In this document: positions 43,441 to 50,750 of the stretch, piece after piece
Layout of the letters: each line of letters begins with the position of its first letter
Position numbering within the stretch: position 1 is the first letter of the stretch
Assembly: GCF_028471905.1 (NCBI RefSeq)
Contig: NZ_CP116902.1
Span: 1,710,501 to 1,774,500, forward strand
Length of the DNA stretch: 64,000 nt
Reading direction: 5' to 3'
From: Aneurinibacillus uraniidurans
GTDB lineage: Bacteria; Bacillota; Bacilli; Aneurinibacillales; Aneurinibacillaceae
The notes under the pieces: model-generated
What the model was told of the DNA's origin: nothing
Database searches by the model: none
The model's input: only the letters and a program-made list of their open reading frames with translations
Made by a program: the position numbers and the translations under genes

Positions 43441-43478
43441 AGGAGGGGCACATAGTGGTGTGCCGTATAACGACATAG
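43441..43478 (+). promoter_or_regulatory. fabH translation-initiation region with hairpin and 7-codon mini-ORF
   Basis: The strong SD AGGAGGGG (43441-43448) is 30 bases from the fabH ATG, too far to act directly. Directly after it GGCACA pairs with TGTGCC (43447-43464). GTG at 43456 starts a 7-codon frame whose stop TAG touches the fabH ATG. fabH translation could be coupled to the mini-ORF or be controlled by the hairpin. Confidence 0.4.
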
Positions 43479-44414
43479 ATGAGACAAGTAGGAATTACGG
43501 GAGTCGGCTGTTTTGTGCCGTCCCAAATTGTAACGAATTATGATTTGGAGAAAAAACTGGATACGTCACATGAGTGGATTTTTACCCGGACCGGGATTGA
43601 AGAGCGGCGTATTGCACCGGAAGGAATGACTACGGCCGATATGGCAGTTGCAGCTGCGCGCAAGGCGCTTGAATCGGCGAATCTTGTGCCGCATGATATT
43701 GATCTGATTCTGGTAGCGACATCAACGCCGGATCAAGTATTTCCATCTGTGGCCTGTGCGGTACAGCAAGAGCTGGGCTGCCGCCCTGTAGGCGCAATGG
43801 ATATTAGTGCGGCTTGTTCAGGGTTTTTATATGGCTTGGTAACTGCTAAGCAGTTTATTGAGACAGGCGCCTGCAAGCATGTACTGGTGATTGGAGCTGA
43901 AATATTCTCCCGTATTGTCGACTGGAAAGATCGGGGAACGGCCGTATTGTTTGGTGACGGGGCAGGTGCGGTTGTGCTGAGTCCGGTATCGGAAGGACGC
44001 GGGATTTTGTCGTATGAGCTTGGATCAAACGGAGCGGGCGGCCAGCATTTGTATGTGGATGGAACGGTTGCGATGAATGGCCGGGAAGTGTTCAAGTTTG
44101 CCGTGCGCCAAATTAATGAATCGGTGCGCAATGTCATGGAGCGTGCCGGCCTTGGGGTTGCTGATATTGATCGCATTGTACCTCATCAGGCGAATGTGCG
44201 CATTTTGGAGAAAGCGGGCGATTTGCTGGGGATTCCACACGAGAAAATATCGGTTAGTGTGAACAAATATGGCAATACGTCGGCAGCATCTGTGCCACTT
44301 TCTTTGCTGCAGGAGCTTGAAGCCGGTCAGGTACGCGATGGAGATGTCGTTGTATTTGTCGGATTTGGCGGCGGTCTTACATGGGGAGCGCTTGCGGTTA
44401 AGTGGGGCAAGTAA
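43479..44414 (+). CDS. fabH: Beta-ketoacyl-ACP synthase III (FabH)
   Basis: 311 residues, normal FabH length. Catalytic triad: Cys in [12 protein letters not shown] (about 112), His in [10 protein letters not shown] (about 238), Asn in [11 protein letters not shown] (about 268). N-terminal [19 protein letters not shown] and [13 protein letters not shown] are typical. The enzyme condenses acetyl-CoA or branched acyl-CoA with malonyl-ACP to start fatty acid synthesis. No other fab gene is adjacent and no FapR box is visible, so this may be a second copy. An in-frame TAG directly before ATG fixes the start. Confidence 0.93.
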   Translation: MRQVGITGVGCFVPSQIVTNYDLEKKLDTSHEWIFTRTGIEERRIAPEGMTTADMAVAAARKALESANLVPHDIDLILVATSTPDQVFPSVACAVQQELGCRPVGAMDISAACSGFLYGLVTAKQFIETGACKHVLVIGAEIFSRIVDWKDRGTAVLFGDGAGAVVLSPVSEGRGILSYELGSNGAGGQHLYVDGTVAMNGREVFKFAVRQINESVRNVMERAGLGVADIDRIVPHQANVRILEKAGDLLGIPHEKISVSVNKYGNTSAASVPLSLLQELEAGQVRDGDVVVFVGFGGGLTWGALAVKWGK

Positions 44415-44523
44415 TCAAATAAACTGCGGATTTTTTGCGGTACAGACTATTTTGTGGCAACAAAACCAGCCCATCTGCTTACGATAGCTAATAAGCGTTC
44501 ATGCAGGCAAGGAGTTGGTAGGT

Positions 44524-44579
44524 ATGGAGCATTTCAGTATCGGGGACTGGGTTACTTTTCCTTATAATGATAAAGGTAA
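44524..44579 (+). pseudogene. 5' part of an IDEAL-domain gene interrupted by the recombinase element
   Basis: ATG 44524 follows AAGGAGTTGGTAGGT and codes for MEHFSIGDWVTFPYNDKGK, the start of an IDEAL-domain protein. The frame then runs five codons into the element and stops at 44593-44595. At AAAGGTAA the same codon phase as in the 3' part (48977-49245) is kept, so precise excision would restore a 104-residue protein. The interruption is thus potentially reversible. Confidence 0.85.
44570..44579. repeat. Left attachment core (attL)
   Basis: ATAAAGGTAA, identical to the right core. Its A lies at the second position of codon 16 of the split gene. Confidence 0.85.
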
Positions 44580-44617
44580 GCTATCGTGTTCATAACTGAT
44601 AAGCGAAAGGAATGGGG

Positions 44618-44775
44618 ATGAACTCTTTCCTTCGCCTATCAGGAGGGAATACAAGTGTTTATCTTGGCGAAGAAATTTCCAAATAGAACCGAATGATTTG
44701 TACCAGCTAGGAGCACTACTACCCATTTATTCAGATGAATTCAGAAATAACTTAGATGAGAAGTTTAGTCACTAG
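44618..44775 (+). pseudogene. Possible frameshifted small gene in the element
   Basis: ATG 44618 opens a frame that stops at 44686. A frame shifted by one base near 44675-44680 continues with FQIEPNDLYQLGALLPIYSD and ends at 44773-44775, immediately before a terminator. Together they would give about 52 residues. The coding-like texture and terminator suggest a decayed gene; no homologue was recognised. Confidence 0.35.
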
Positions 44776-44782
44776 AATAGAA

Positions 44783-44812
44783 GAAGGACTCCGTTTGGGA
44801 GTCCTTCGTTTT
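44783..44812. terminator. Bidirectional intrinsic terminator
   Basis: GAAGGACTCC pairs with GGAGTCCTTC with a GTTT-type loop. It ends the 44815-45405 gene on the minus strand. Confidence 0.85.
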
Positions 44813-44814
44813 AC

Positions 44815-45405
44815 TTATCGTGTCTTAGTTGCACTTCCACTATTAATGATAACATATGCACTGTGCTTCCCATTTTTCAATTGGTATCCAGTTACTTTTA
44901 GTACCAAATCCATGTATTTTCCGTTATAAGAAATCGTTACCGGATATTCCCCATTTTTGGTAGCTGTGATGATGCCTTTTTTATCTACAGAGATAGGCGT
45001 TCCTTTTTTGATTTCCCATGTTACTTTGTCGGTGATGTCAACAGAATGACCACCTATAATTTGAGATTTGCCACTAGTTATATAATCAGCATAAACAGTG
45101 ATCTTATTTTGCACGACATTATCTTTCCCAAAACTTCTTTCAATTGGAGCAGGATACAATTTAAAATCAGCATTTTCCGTTTTCGTATCATCTTTCGGCG
45201 GAGTAGTCGGAGTCGATGGTGTAGATGGAGTAGTAGGAACGGCCGACTCTGTGATAACAAGTTGTCCTCTCGTCTCCTGAACTGTGTATCCAGATTCTTG
45301 TGCCAGAGCCTTTAATTCTGCGAGTGAGTATGACTTTGCAAAAGCAGCAACGGGAAATGCTAATAGAGTAGCGGCTACTGTAGTAACAGCAATAAACTTT
45401 TTCAT
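44815..45405 (-). CDS. Secreted protein with one Ig-like (Big_2-type) repeat, element cargo
   Basis: 196 residues. Signal peptide with cleavage near AFA-KS (about residue 23), then a short helix SLAELKALAQESGYTVQETR, a Thr/Pro-rich linker (about 55-75) and one Ig-like beta domain with WEIKKGTPISVDKKGIITAT and YPVTISYNGKYMDLVLKVTGY. It is a paralogue of 45790-46656, with the same N-terminal helix and domain type. ATG follows AAAAGGGAGAGGAAAAA. Likely exported; binding partner unknown. Confidence 0.75.
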   Translation of the reverse strand: MKKFIAVTTVAATLLAFPVAAFAKSYSLAELKALAQESGYTVQETRGQLVITESAVPTTPSTPSTPTTPPKDDTKTENADFKLYPAPIERSFGKDNVVQNKITVYADYITSGKSQIIGGHSVDITDKVTWEIKKGTPISVDKKGIITATKNGEYPVTISYNGKYMDLVLKVTGYQLKNGKHSAYVIINSGSATKTR

Positions 45406-45734
45406 TTTTTCCTCTCCCTTTTATATGTTTGTATTAGGGGTGATATAAACTATCGACTTTCGTTTCTCAAGAATTCGATCATGTCGTTTGCAACTTTATC
45501 AATTGAGACTTTATGAGCATATCTGTTGTAAATTATTATATCAAAGAACTTATTTGTTTAAAGAAAAATTTTACAGTTTTACGTTGTGTTAGGGATCATT
45601 TTCCATATATTCATAGATTGAAATACATTAAAATCAGAGCAGTTGTATCAGCAAGTAGCGGACAGAGGATGCATACTTGCTGTGTTTAATATTGAAATAA
45701 GAGAAGATCGAAAATTACAGATAAATATAATAAA
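45406..45734. other. Non-coding spacer in the element
   Basis: AT-rich; should contain the promoter for the 44815-45405 gene, but no clear boxes or other features were recognised. Confidence 0.4.
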
Positions 45735-45775
45735 ACCCCAATATAAGGAATGTGTACAATTCCTTATATTGGGGT
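45735..45775. terminator. Long symmetrical terminator
   Basis: ACCCCAATATAAGGAAT pairs perfectly (17 bp) with ATTCCTTATATTGGGGT around a 7-base loop. It ends the 45790-46656 gene. Confidence 0.88.
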
Positions 45776-45789
45776 ATCTTTTGGATTTT

Positions 45790-46656
45790 TTATTTAAGAA
45801 CAACTGTACAACTAGGAACGCCGTTTATTTTTTGAAAATCTTTTATCTCAATAACATATGAGCGCTTTAAATATTTATATTGTACGAAAACCGATGATTG
45901 ACCATTTTTTGTAGGAATAATCTTATTTCCTTTTCCTAAGGTAAAAGGAGCATCAGAGTCCACTTCCCAGGTCGCTTCATCAGTTACAGTATATGTGTTT
46001 TTCCCGTCTTTACTCGTTGAATAGGTAGCGTCGAGTAAAAGTTTATACTCTTTAACCCCTGTTTTACTTTCAGTTTTTTCAAGCTGTGGATGGAGCTCGA
46101 AACTCTCAAAGTAATCTCTATTATCGTTAAACCATCTTTGCGTATCAGATGCTTTAACGGAGTAAGTAGGTTGTTTATTTACCACTTCATAATTTGTTAC
46201 AGTAAGAGTCACGCGTATTTTTTTTCCATCGTATTCGATAAATACGTTACCAGCCCCATTTTTTGTAGCGATAATTGTTCCGTCTCTTTGGATGGTAAAG
46301 GGTGCTCCCTTTTCAATAGTCCATTTTGCATTTTGAGTAATATTAAAAGTATCTTTTGAGTTTTGGTTTGAAGAAAAAACCCCGATAATTGCAAGTTTAT
46401 TTTTTGTTATATTGTTAACTGTGTAATCCTGTACTTCGGCATATATCCGTGATGCTTTGCCTTGAGGTTTTTGCGCGGTATTTGGTTTCGTAGGAGTAGT
46501 TGGCTTCGTAATGGTAATCTGCGTACTTGTTTCTGTAACTTTCAAGCCTTCTTTCGCCGCTAATGCTTTAATCTCAGCGATGCTATCAGCAAATACGGAA
46601 ACAGGAGCTAATACTAGGGTGGATGCGGCAATTGTGGTACCAATAAACTTTTTCAC
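45790..46656 (-). CDS. Secreted protein with two Ig-like repeats, element cargo
   Basis: 288 residues from GTG 46656 after GGGGAGAGGAAA; the ATG 21 bases earlier is less well placed. Signal peptide cleaved near VFA-DS. The helix SIAEIKALAAKEGLKVTETS is shared with the paralogue at 44815-45405. A Thr/Lys/Pro linker precedes two Ig-like repeats: WTIEKGAPFTIQRDGTIIAT...YDGKKIRVTLTV and WEVDSDAPFTLGKGNKIIPT...YLKRSYVIEI. Each repeat ends with an 'ATKNG' or 'PTKNG'-like turn. Surface or extracellular role; function unknown. Confidence 0.75.
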   Translation of the reverse strand: MKKFIGTTIAASTLVLAPVSVFADSIAEIKALAAKEGLKVTETSTQITITKPTTPTKPNTAQKPQGKASRIYAEVQDYTVNNITKNKLAIIGVFSSNQNSKDTFNITQNAKWTIEKGAPFTIQRDGTIIATKNGAGNVFIEYDGKKIRVTLTVTNYEVVNKQPTYSVKASDTQRWFNDNRDYFESFELHPQLEKTESKTGVKEYKLLLDATYSTSKDGKNTYTVTDEATWEVDSDAPFTLGKGNKIIPTKNGQSSVFVQYKYLKRSYVIEIKDFQKINGVPSCTVVLK

Positions 46657-47025
46657 TTTCCTCTCCCCTTTTTCCAAGATATGTTTTTATTGGTACTATT
46701 GTATCCCTTGATTGAGAGGTTTGTCATTTGTTTTTTATACAGTTTTTACCTTGGCCTGGATGTTCTAGGCTTTTTTATATGTCCTAAAAGTCGGTTGCCT
46801 GGGCATTTTGATCAATCGCTCGTACGACCATTAGGATACGTCATATCGTGTTTGCGCTCGGTAGTTTATCGTGATCAGCGCACAGATAGCTGATCGTATT
46901 GTGCTATACACTCCTGGCTTTTATATGGGGGAAGGGAAGAGGCTAAGAATAGAAATACTGCGTAATAGGATAGCATACAGGTAGGAATTAATGTAAAATG
47001 TAGGGGAAATAAAGAGGGGCAAGCT
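46657..47025. other. Non-coding spacer in the element
   Basis: No gene supported. It contains an inverted repeat, GATCAGC/GCTGATC, at about 46873-46895, which could be a regulator site. The upstream promoter for the 45790-46656 gene should lie here. Confidence 0.4.
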
Positions 47026-47085
47026 ATGGATATAGCAGCGATTGTTGTAACTATTTTAGTAATTAAATATGAATATATGGAATAG
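47026..47085 (+). CDS. Possible 19-residue hydrophobic peptide
   Basis: ATG 47026 follows AAAGAGGGGCAAGCT, and the frame codes for a hydrophobic peptide (MDIAAIVVTILVIKYEYME) directly followed by a terminator. The layout resembles mRNAs for small membrane peptides such as type I toxins. Length is short and no homologue is recognised. Confidence 0.3.
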   Translation: MDIAAIVVTILVIKYEYME

Positions 47086-47110
47086 CTACTCGTTTTGGGT
47101 GGCTTTTTTC
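47085..47110 (+). terminator. Terminator after the 19-residue ORF
   Basis: GCTACTC pairs (with G-U and a mismatch) with GGGTGGC, then six Ts. A closely related GGGTGGCT stem recurs at 47359. Confidence 0.6.
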
Positions 47111-47210
47111 TTTTCTTGAATAAATTTGTCTTTCGGCTGAAATTTAAGCAAAGCGTAGTAAATAGTACAATCCCGCTACCACATAAGGTAGTAATGAGGT
47201 GATGCTAACG

Positions 47211-47351
47211 ATGATCGTGCTCAAAGAAGAGTTTGGAGAAAAAAGCATTTACGACTGGCTGGCCTATCGTCTTGTCCAGTTGCACAAAGAAACATATGGG
47301 GATGATAACGTACAGATTATCTGGAAGGAGAAAGAAGAGGTACAGATATAG
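47211..47351 (+). CDS. Small acidic protein next to the recombinase; candidate excision factor
   Basis: 46 residues from ATG 47211, with GAGGTGATG upstream. Sequence contains EEFGEKSIYDWLAYRLVQLH and a Lys/Glu-rich tail. It lies 53 bases before the recombinase gene and on the same strand, as do recombination directionality factors in some serine-integrase elements. This role is inferred from position only. No homologue was recognised. Confidence 0.55.
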   Translation: MIVLKEEFGEKSIYDWLAYRLVQLHKETYGDDNVQIIWKEKEEVQI

Positions 47352-47358
47352 AAACTTT

Positions 47359-47387
47359 AGCCATCCGCTTTGGGTGGCTCTCTTTTT
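47359..47387 (+). terminator. Terminator between small ORF and recombinase
   Basis: AGCCATCC pairs with GGGTGGCT (one G-U) followed by TCTCTTTTT. Read-through or a separate promoter must serve the recombinase. Confidence 0.65.
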
Positions 47388-47404
47388 ACTGGGGGTGAGA
47401 ACGG

Positions 47405-48958
47405 ATGGAGAAGATACCGGTTGCCATGTATGCGCGTGTATCAACGGGGAAAATCGAGCAAAGTGAATCGACAGAACATCAAATTAGCCAGCTTATGGCG
47501 CATTTAAAGAGTATGGGGGAACAATATTACACCGCTTCTGAACTTCACTACATAGATGAAGCGTTTAGCGGATACTATACGAAAATGGAAGAACGCCCTG
47601 CCTTTAAGCAGATGATTGAAGACGCAAAGGTAGGGAAGTTTAACATGCTTTTGCTCCGTGAAATCTCGCGGGTTGGCAGGGACGATGAAGAAAATTTACG
47701 GTTCGTCAATCGCTTCCGAGCGCTTGGTGTTCGTATCAAGTCGCTACATGACGGGTTTGATTCAGATGTTCCAGGATCAGAGCTTGGTTTTAAAGTGAAG
47801 AATATGATTGCTCAGATTGAAAGTGAGCGGATTAGCGCACGGGTAAGTGCCGGAATGCGTGAAAAAGCTAAAAAAGGAACATGGATGGGGTCAATGGTTC
47901 CGATCGGGTATGTCCGGGACAAAAATACGCAAAAGCTTGTCATTGATGAATCGTATGCTCCTATCATACGCGACATTTTCCACATGTATGTGTTCGAAAG
48001 ACTCGGTACAACAAAAATTTGCGATATTTTAAATGAGCGAGGGGATCGGACAAAGAGCGGTAAGCTGTTCCTTCGCTCTCATCTTCGCCAGATCATCCAA
48101 AATCCTGTTTACATCGGGCAAGTCACGTACGGGAGAACAAGGGCGCAGCTTAACAGAGAATATGATGACAGCGGCAATTTGTCACAAAAAAATATGAAGC
48201 TGATCAAAACGAATGATCCTGTCGTTGTAGAAGATGCTCACCAGGCTATTATCGATAAACTCACCTTCTGTAAAGCACAAGAAATTATGAAGGAACGTGG
48301 TGGAATCATCGACAGGCGGACACCACGACATGCTAAGTATCCGCTGGTAGGCATTGCAAAATGTGGACTTTGCGGGGCCGGGATGCTTACATCAAAAGCA
48401 TTGAAGTCAAAGAAGAGTAGGATTTATTTGCGTTATTATCGATGCGGTAATTGGCATAAGGGAGGGAAAGTGGCGTGTTCTGGTATCTCGATTCGTGCAG
48501 ATAAGCTGGAAGGTGAAATTTTTAATCGGTTGTTTAAACATTTACAAAAACTCGATATGCAGCGTATTGCATCGAAGGGAGCTGCTGAAACAAAAAGGTT
48601 AGAAGATAAACTTATGAAAATGGGGCAGGAGAAAAAAAAGCTGATAAATAAGCAAACAGAAATTGCTTTACGTTCTGATTTATTTTCTAGCGATGCTTTT
48701 GCAAACACGATGAATATCATCAAACGCCAGATCGAAAATGTTACAGAGCAGAGTGACATCATTGAACGTCAGCTCACCGAGATTCGGGGTAAGGACGCGA
48801 ATGTGCTTATAATGTCCCAACTTCTTGAAAGAATGAAGAAAACCAGTCTAAACGACATGTTGGAATTACGAGCGATTTTTCAGGAATTGATCGAGAAGGT
48901 AATTGTAGAGGATGCTAATACAGTAAGTTTGATCTTATATAAGTACACATTCAAATAA
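47405..48958 (+). CDS. Large serine recombinase (SpoIVCA-like)
   Basis: 517 residues. The N-terminal resolvase domain (about 1-150) has the nucleophile Ser13 in VAMYARVSTGK and LLLREISRVGRDDEENLRFV. The recombinase domain (about 165-290) follows with the WMGSMVPIGYVRD and VYIGQVTYGRTR segments. A zinc ribbon has CGLCGAGM and further Cys near 330-365. A coiled-coil tail (about 390-510) is typical of large serine integrases. It should catalyse integration and excision between attB and attP, possibly in a developmental programme as in sigK. GGGGTGAG precedes ATG. Confidence 0.93.
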   Translation: MEKIPVAMYARVSTGKIEQSESTEHQISQLMAHLKSMGEQYYTASELHYIDEAFSGYYTKMEERPAFKQMIEDAKVGKFNMLLLREISRVGRDDEENLRFVNRFRALGVRIKSLHDGFDSDVPGSELGFKVKNMIAQIESERISARVSAGMREKAKKGTWMGSMVPIGYVRDKNTQKLVIDESYAPIIRDIFHMYVFERLGTTKICDILNERGDRTKSGKLFLRSHLRQIIQNPVYIGQVTYGRTRAQLNREYDDSGNLSQKNMKLIKTNDPVVVEDAHQAIIDKLTFCKAQEIMKERGGIIDRRTPRHAKYPLVGIAKCGLCGAGMLTSKALKSKKSRIYLRYYRCGNWHKGGKVACSGISIRADKLEGEIFNRLFKHLQKLDMQRIASKGAAETKRLEDKLMKMGQEKKKLINKQTEIALRSDLFSSDAFANTMNIIKRQIENVTEQSDIIERQLTEIRGKDANVLIMSQLLERMKKTSLNDMLELRAIFQELIEKVIVEDANTVSLILYKYTFK

Positions 48959-48976
48959 AAACCTTTTATTATGCAC

Positions 48977-48986
48977 ATAAAGGTAA
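48977..48986. repeat. Right attachment core (attR)
   Basis: ATAAAGGTAA, second copy, at the same codon phase as attL. It lies 18 bases after the recombinase stop. Confidence 0.85.
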
Positions 48987-49245
48987 AACATTGCTTCTTA
49001 CCGGCTATGTCAAAGAAATGAACAAAGCGCAGTTGATGATGACGGTATTCGTGCCCACAGTACGGGACTCAGCAGCGGCTGCCGCCGTACGCAGCGGTCA
49101 TTTCCGTGTTCCGTTGGATGTCGCAGAATGCATAAGTGACATGCAGTTGAAGCGGGAAGATTTTGATACGCTTATCGATATGGCACTCGATAGTAGGGAT
49201 CAGAACTGGTTTGAAGAGCTGGCGAATAGACGGACACAAGTGTAG
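48977..49245 (+). pseudogene. 3' part of the interrupted IDEAL-domain gene
   Basis: The frame is open from 48943 through the core and codes for KGKTLLLTGYVKEMNKAQLM, then a linker, and ends in KREDFDTLIDMALDSRDQNW, an IDEAL domain. No ribosome site precedes it, so it is probably untranslated unless the element is excised. A TTG at 48991 could only make a shorter product. Joined to 44524-44579 it yields one 104-residue protein. Confidence 0.85.
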
Positions 49246-49272
49246 CGGTCGAGAGGCCGCTACACTTTTATT
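49240..49272 (+). terminator. Terminator of the split gene
   Basis: GTGTAGCGG pairs with CCGCTACAC, followed by TTTTATTTTA; overlaps the stop codon. Confidence 0.82.
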
Positions 49273-49495
49273 TTATCGTTCGAACGAACAATCGCTCAAG
49301 TTGGGAGGTATACGCAATGAAAGCCGTGTGAGACAGCATACCGAGCTGGTAGTAGCGGCATAACTCCTCAAACTCAGGACTATGGTACATTCGCCGCCAT
49401 GACAGGCGCGGGATATGCCCACGAACAAGCCGGGCCAGATGGCGTTTTAAAAGGGGAAGTGGGATATTGGCATGAGGGAAGGAATCGTGCAGCAT
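49268..49495 (-). CDS. Hypothetical protein
   Basis: 75 residues; ATG 49495 follows GGAGGTTTTCCC. Basic N-terminal half (LLKRHLARLVRGHIPRLSWRR) and helical C-terminal half (FEELCRYYQLGMLSHTAFIAYTSQLERLF). Not recognised. It converges with the split IDEAL gene. Confidence 0.5.
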   Translation of the reverse strand: MLHDSFPHANIPLPLLKRHLARLVRGHIPRLSWRRMYHSPEFEELCRYYQLGMLSHTAFIAYTSQLERLFVRTIK

Positions 49496-49627
49496 GGGAA
49501 AACCTCCGTAGCTATGTAAGATGTTTCCCAGTTTGTCCGATTTGGTACTTGTTCATACGATTGGGTCCACTACATAAAACCCGCAAGACCGGAAGGTGGC
49601 TTGCGGGCAGGCTGAGAGACACATCAG

Positions 49628-49834
49628 CTACTTTGCTTTGAAATGAACAACTGCAGTGTACAGCGGGCGGCCAGTTTCCGGTTGGAACGCAACCTGATGG
49701 GTAACAGAATGTACGCCAAGCAGAAGTACTTTGTTATTTTCGATTTGCTCTTCGATTTTTCTCTCAAGCGTGCGCAGGTCACCTGCTTCGAAAAATTCGA
49801 TTTTATCTTCAATACGTTCAAGAGTAAGCTTCAT
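49628..49834 (-). CDS. DUF2536 (YrzA-like) protein
   Basis: 68 residues from ATG 49834, behind AAGGAGTCCC. Matches the DUF2536 pattern: ERIEDKIEFFEAGDLRTLER, then QIENNKVLLLGVHSVTHQV and LYTAVVHFKAK. Small conserved Bacillus-type protein of unknown function. Confidence 0.85.
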   Translation of the reverse strand: MKLTLERIEDKIEFFEAGDLRTLERKIEEQIENNKVLLLGVHSVTHQVAFQPETGRPLYTAVVHFKAK

Positions 49835-49960
49835 ATGGATGGGACTCCTTCTATCTACCAAGTTTCTTTTCGTTTATTATAAAAAACATGAAACTTTTGT
49901 ACAACCTGTCCGTATTGAATAGTATAACTCATCAAGAATAGTAGAGAGGGGAACAAAGAC

Positions 49961-50389
49961 ATGAAGAAAGTAATGACAATGCTGCTGGCTGTTGCAGTAA
50001 TGTTTGGAGCAGGCGGCTTTGTGACGGTTGATCATGCCTACGCGAAAGGGTATAAGTCAGGCAAAAGTTCGTTCCAGCCAAGCAAGAGTTCGACGCCGCA
50101 GACGAATCAATCACAGTTCAAAAATTCTACTAATACAAGCACACCAACAAAAAATACAGCCCCAGCAGCAACACCGAGTAAGGGTGGCTTTATGAAAGGT
50201 CTCATTGCGGGTGGCCTGGCAGGAATGCTTTTTGGTAGCCTGCTTGGAAACATGGGCGCACTTGGTTCTATTCTCGGTCTACTGGTGAATGTTCTGGCGA
50301 TTATGCTGATTGTTGGGATTGTACGTAAGCTGTATATGGCATACAAAGAACGTAAACGCGAGAAGGAAGCGAACGTATGGAGACAATAA
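49961..50389 (+). CDS. Exported Gly-rich membrane protein, Tim44-like N-terminus
   Basis: 142 residues. Signal-like N-terminus (to about AYA, residue 28), Ser/Thr/Asn/Pro-rich linker (30-70), then Gly-rich spans (GGFMKGLIAGGLAGMLFGSLLG and LLVNVLAIMLIVGIVRKLYM) and a basic tail. This layout matches short 'Tim44-like' bacterial proteins without the C-terminal Tim44 domain. Function unknown. The downstream DUF2653 gene overlaps its 3' end by 13 bases, so the two are translated together. Confidence 0.7.
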   Translation: MKKVMTMLLAVAVMFGAGGFVTVDHAYAKGYKSGKSSFQPSKSSTPQTNQSQFKNSTNTSTPTKNTAPAATPSKGGFMKGLIAGGLAGMLFGSLLGNMGALGSILGLLVNVLAIMLIVGIVRKLYMAYKERKREKEANVWRQ

Positions 50390-50676
50390 CTTTGTACGAG
50401 CAAGATTTAGTTAATGCGCTCTGCTTGCTAGAAGCAGAAAAAAAGCAAAAAGATCCATCCTCATTTGAAGTGGAGTTAATGTGGGATGAAGAGTATGGAT
50501 TTTCGGCGGAAGTTACAGAAGGCGACCGCAGTCGTATCTTAATTGAGGCCAATCTGATTGAAGCGGTACGTTTTTGGCTTCGCTATCAGCATGGACGTGA
50601 TCCATTTTCGGCCCGTCTGGAATTGAAGCTTGAAGAAGAGCACGGCATTGTCGCCTATGCCACATACGGTGCGTAA
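50377..50676 (+). CDS. DUF2653 (YxcD-like) protein
   Basis: 99 residues. METITLYEQDLVNALCLLEA, then EVELMWDEEYGFSAEV and DPFSARLELKLEEEHGIVAY match DUF2653/YxcD. Cytoplasmic, acidic. Function unknown; overlaps the preceding gene and ends the operon. Confidence 0.82.
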   Translation: METITLYEQDLVNALCLLEAEKKQKDPSSFEVELMWDEEYGFSAEVTEGDRSRILIEANLIEAVRFWLRYQHGRDPFSARLELKLEEEHGIVAYATYGA

Positions 50677-50681
50677 ATAAA

Positions 50682-50727
50682 GAAGAGGCTGTCTCGCTAG
50701 TCATTTGACTTTGAGACAGCCTCTTTC
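50682..50727. terminator. Bidirectional intrinsic terminator
   Basis: AAGAGGCTGTCTC pairs with GAGACAGCCTCTT, between convergent genes. Confidence 0.88.
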
Positions 50728-50750
50728 TGTTTTTATCAGGTTATTGATAG

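Larger units (their letters stand above)
44570..48986. mobile_element. Serine-recombinase intervening element (about 4.4 kb) inside an IDEAL-domain gene
   Basis: The ends are marked by a 10-bp direct repeat, ATAAAGGTAA. The element holds a large serine recombinase (47405-48958) next to its right end and, on the opposite strand, two paralogous secreted Ig-like proteins. It also has three short ORFs and several terminators. The unit period is 4,407 bp. The circular form predicted by joining the ends would have an attP with inverted arms, TTATGCAC on one side and GTGTTCATAA on the other, around the core. No capsid, replication or conjugation gene is present, so it may be a mini-element or a decayed prophage. 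Confidence 0.85.

Noticed and set aside
46681-46893. 70-codon + strand open frame
   Set aside because: No ribosome site, unusual composition and overlap with the presumed promoter region of the secreted protein gene.
47405-48958. Recombinase as SpoIVCA of the classical skin element
   Set aside because: The flanking split gene encodes an IDEAL-domain protein, not sigma-K, and the element is much smaller than skin.
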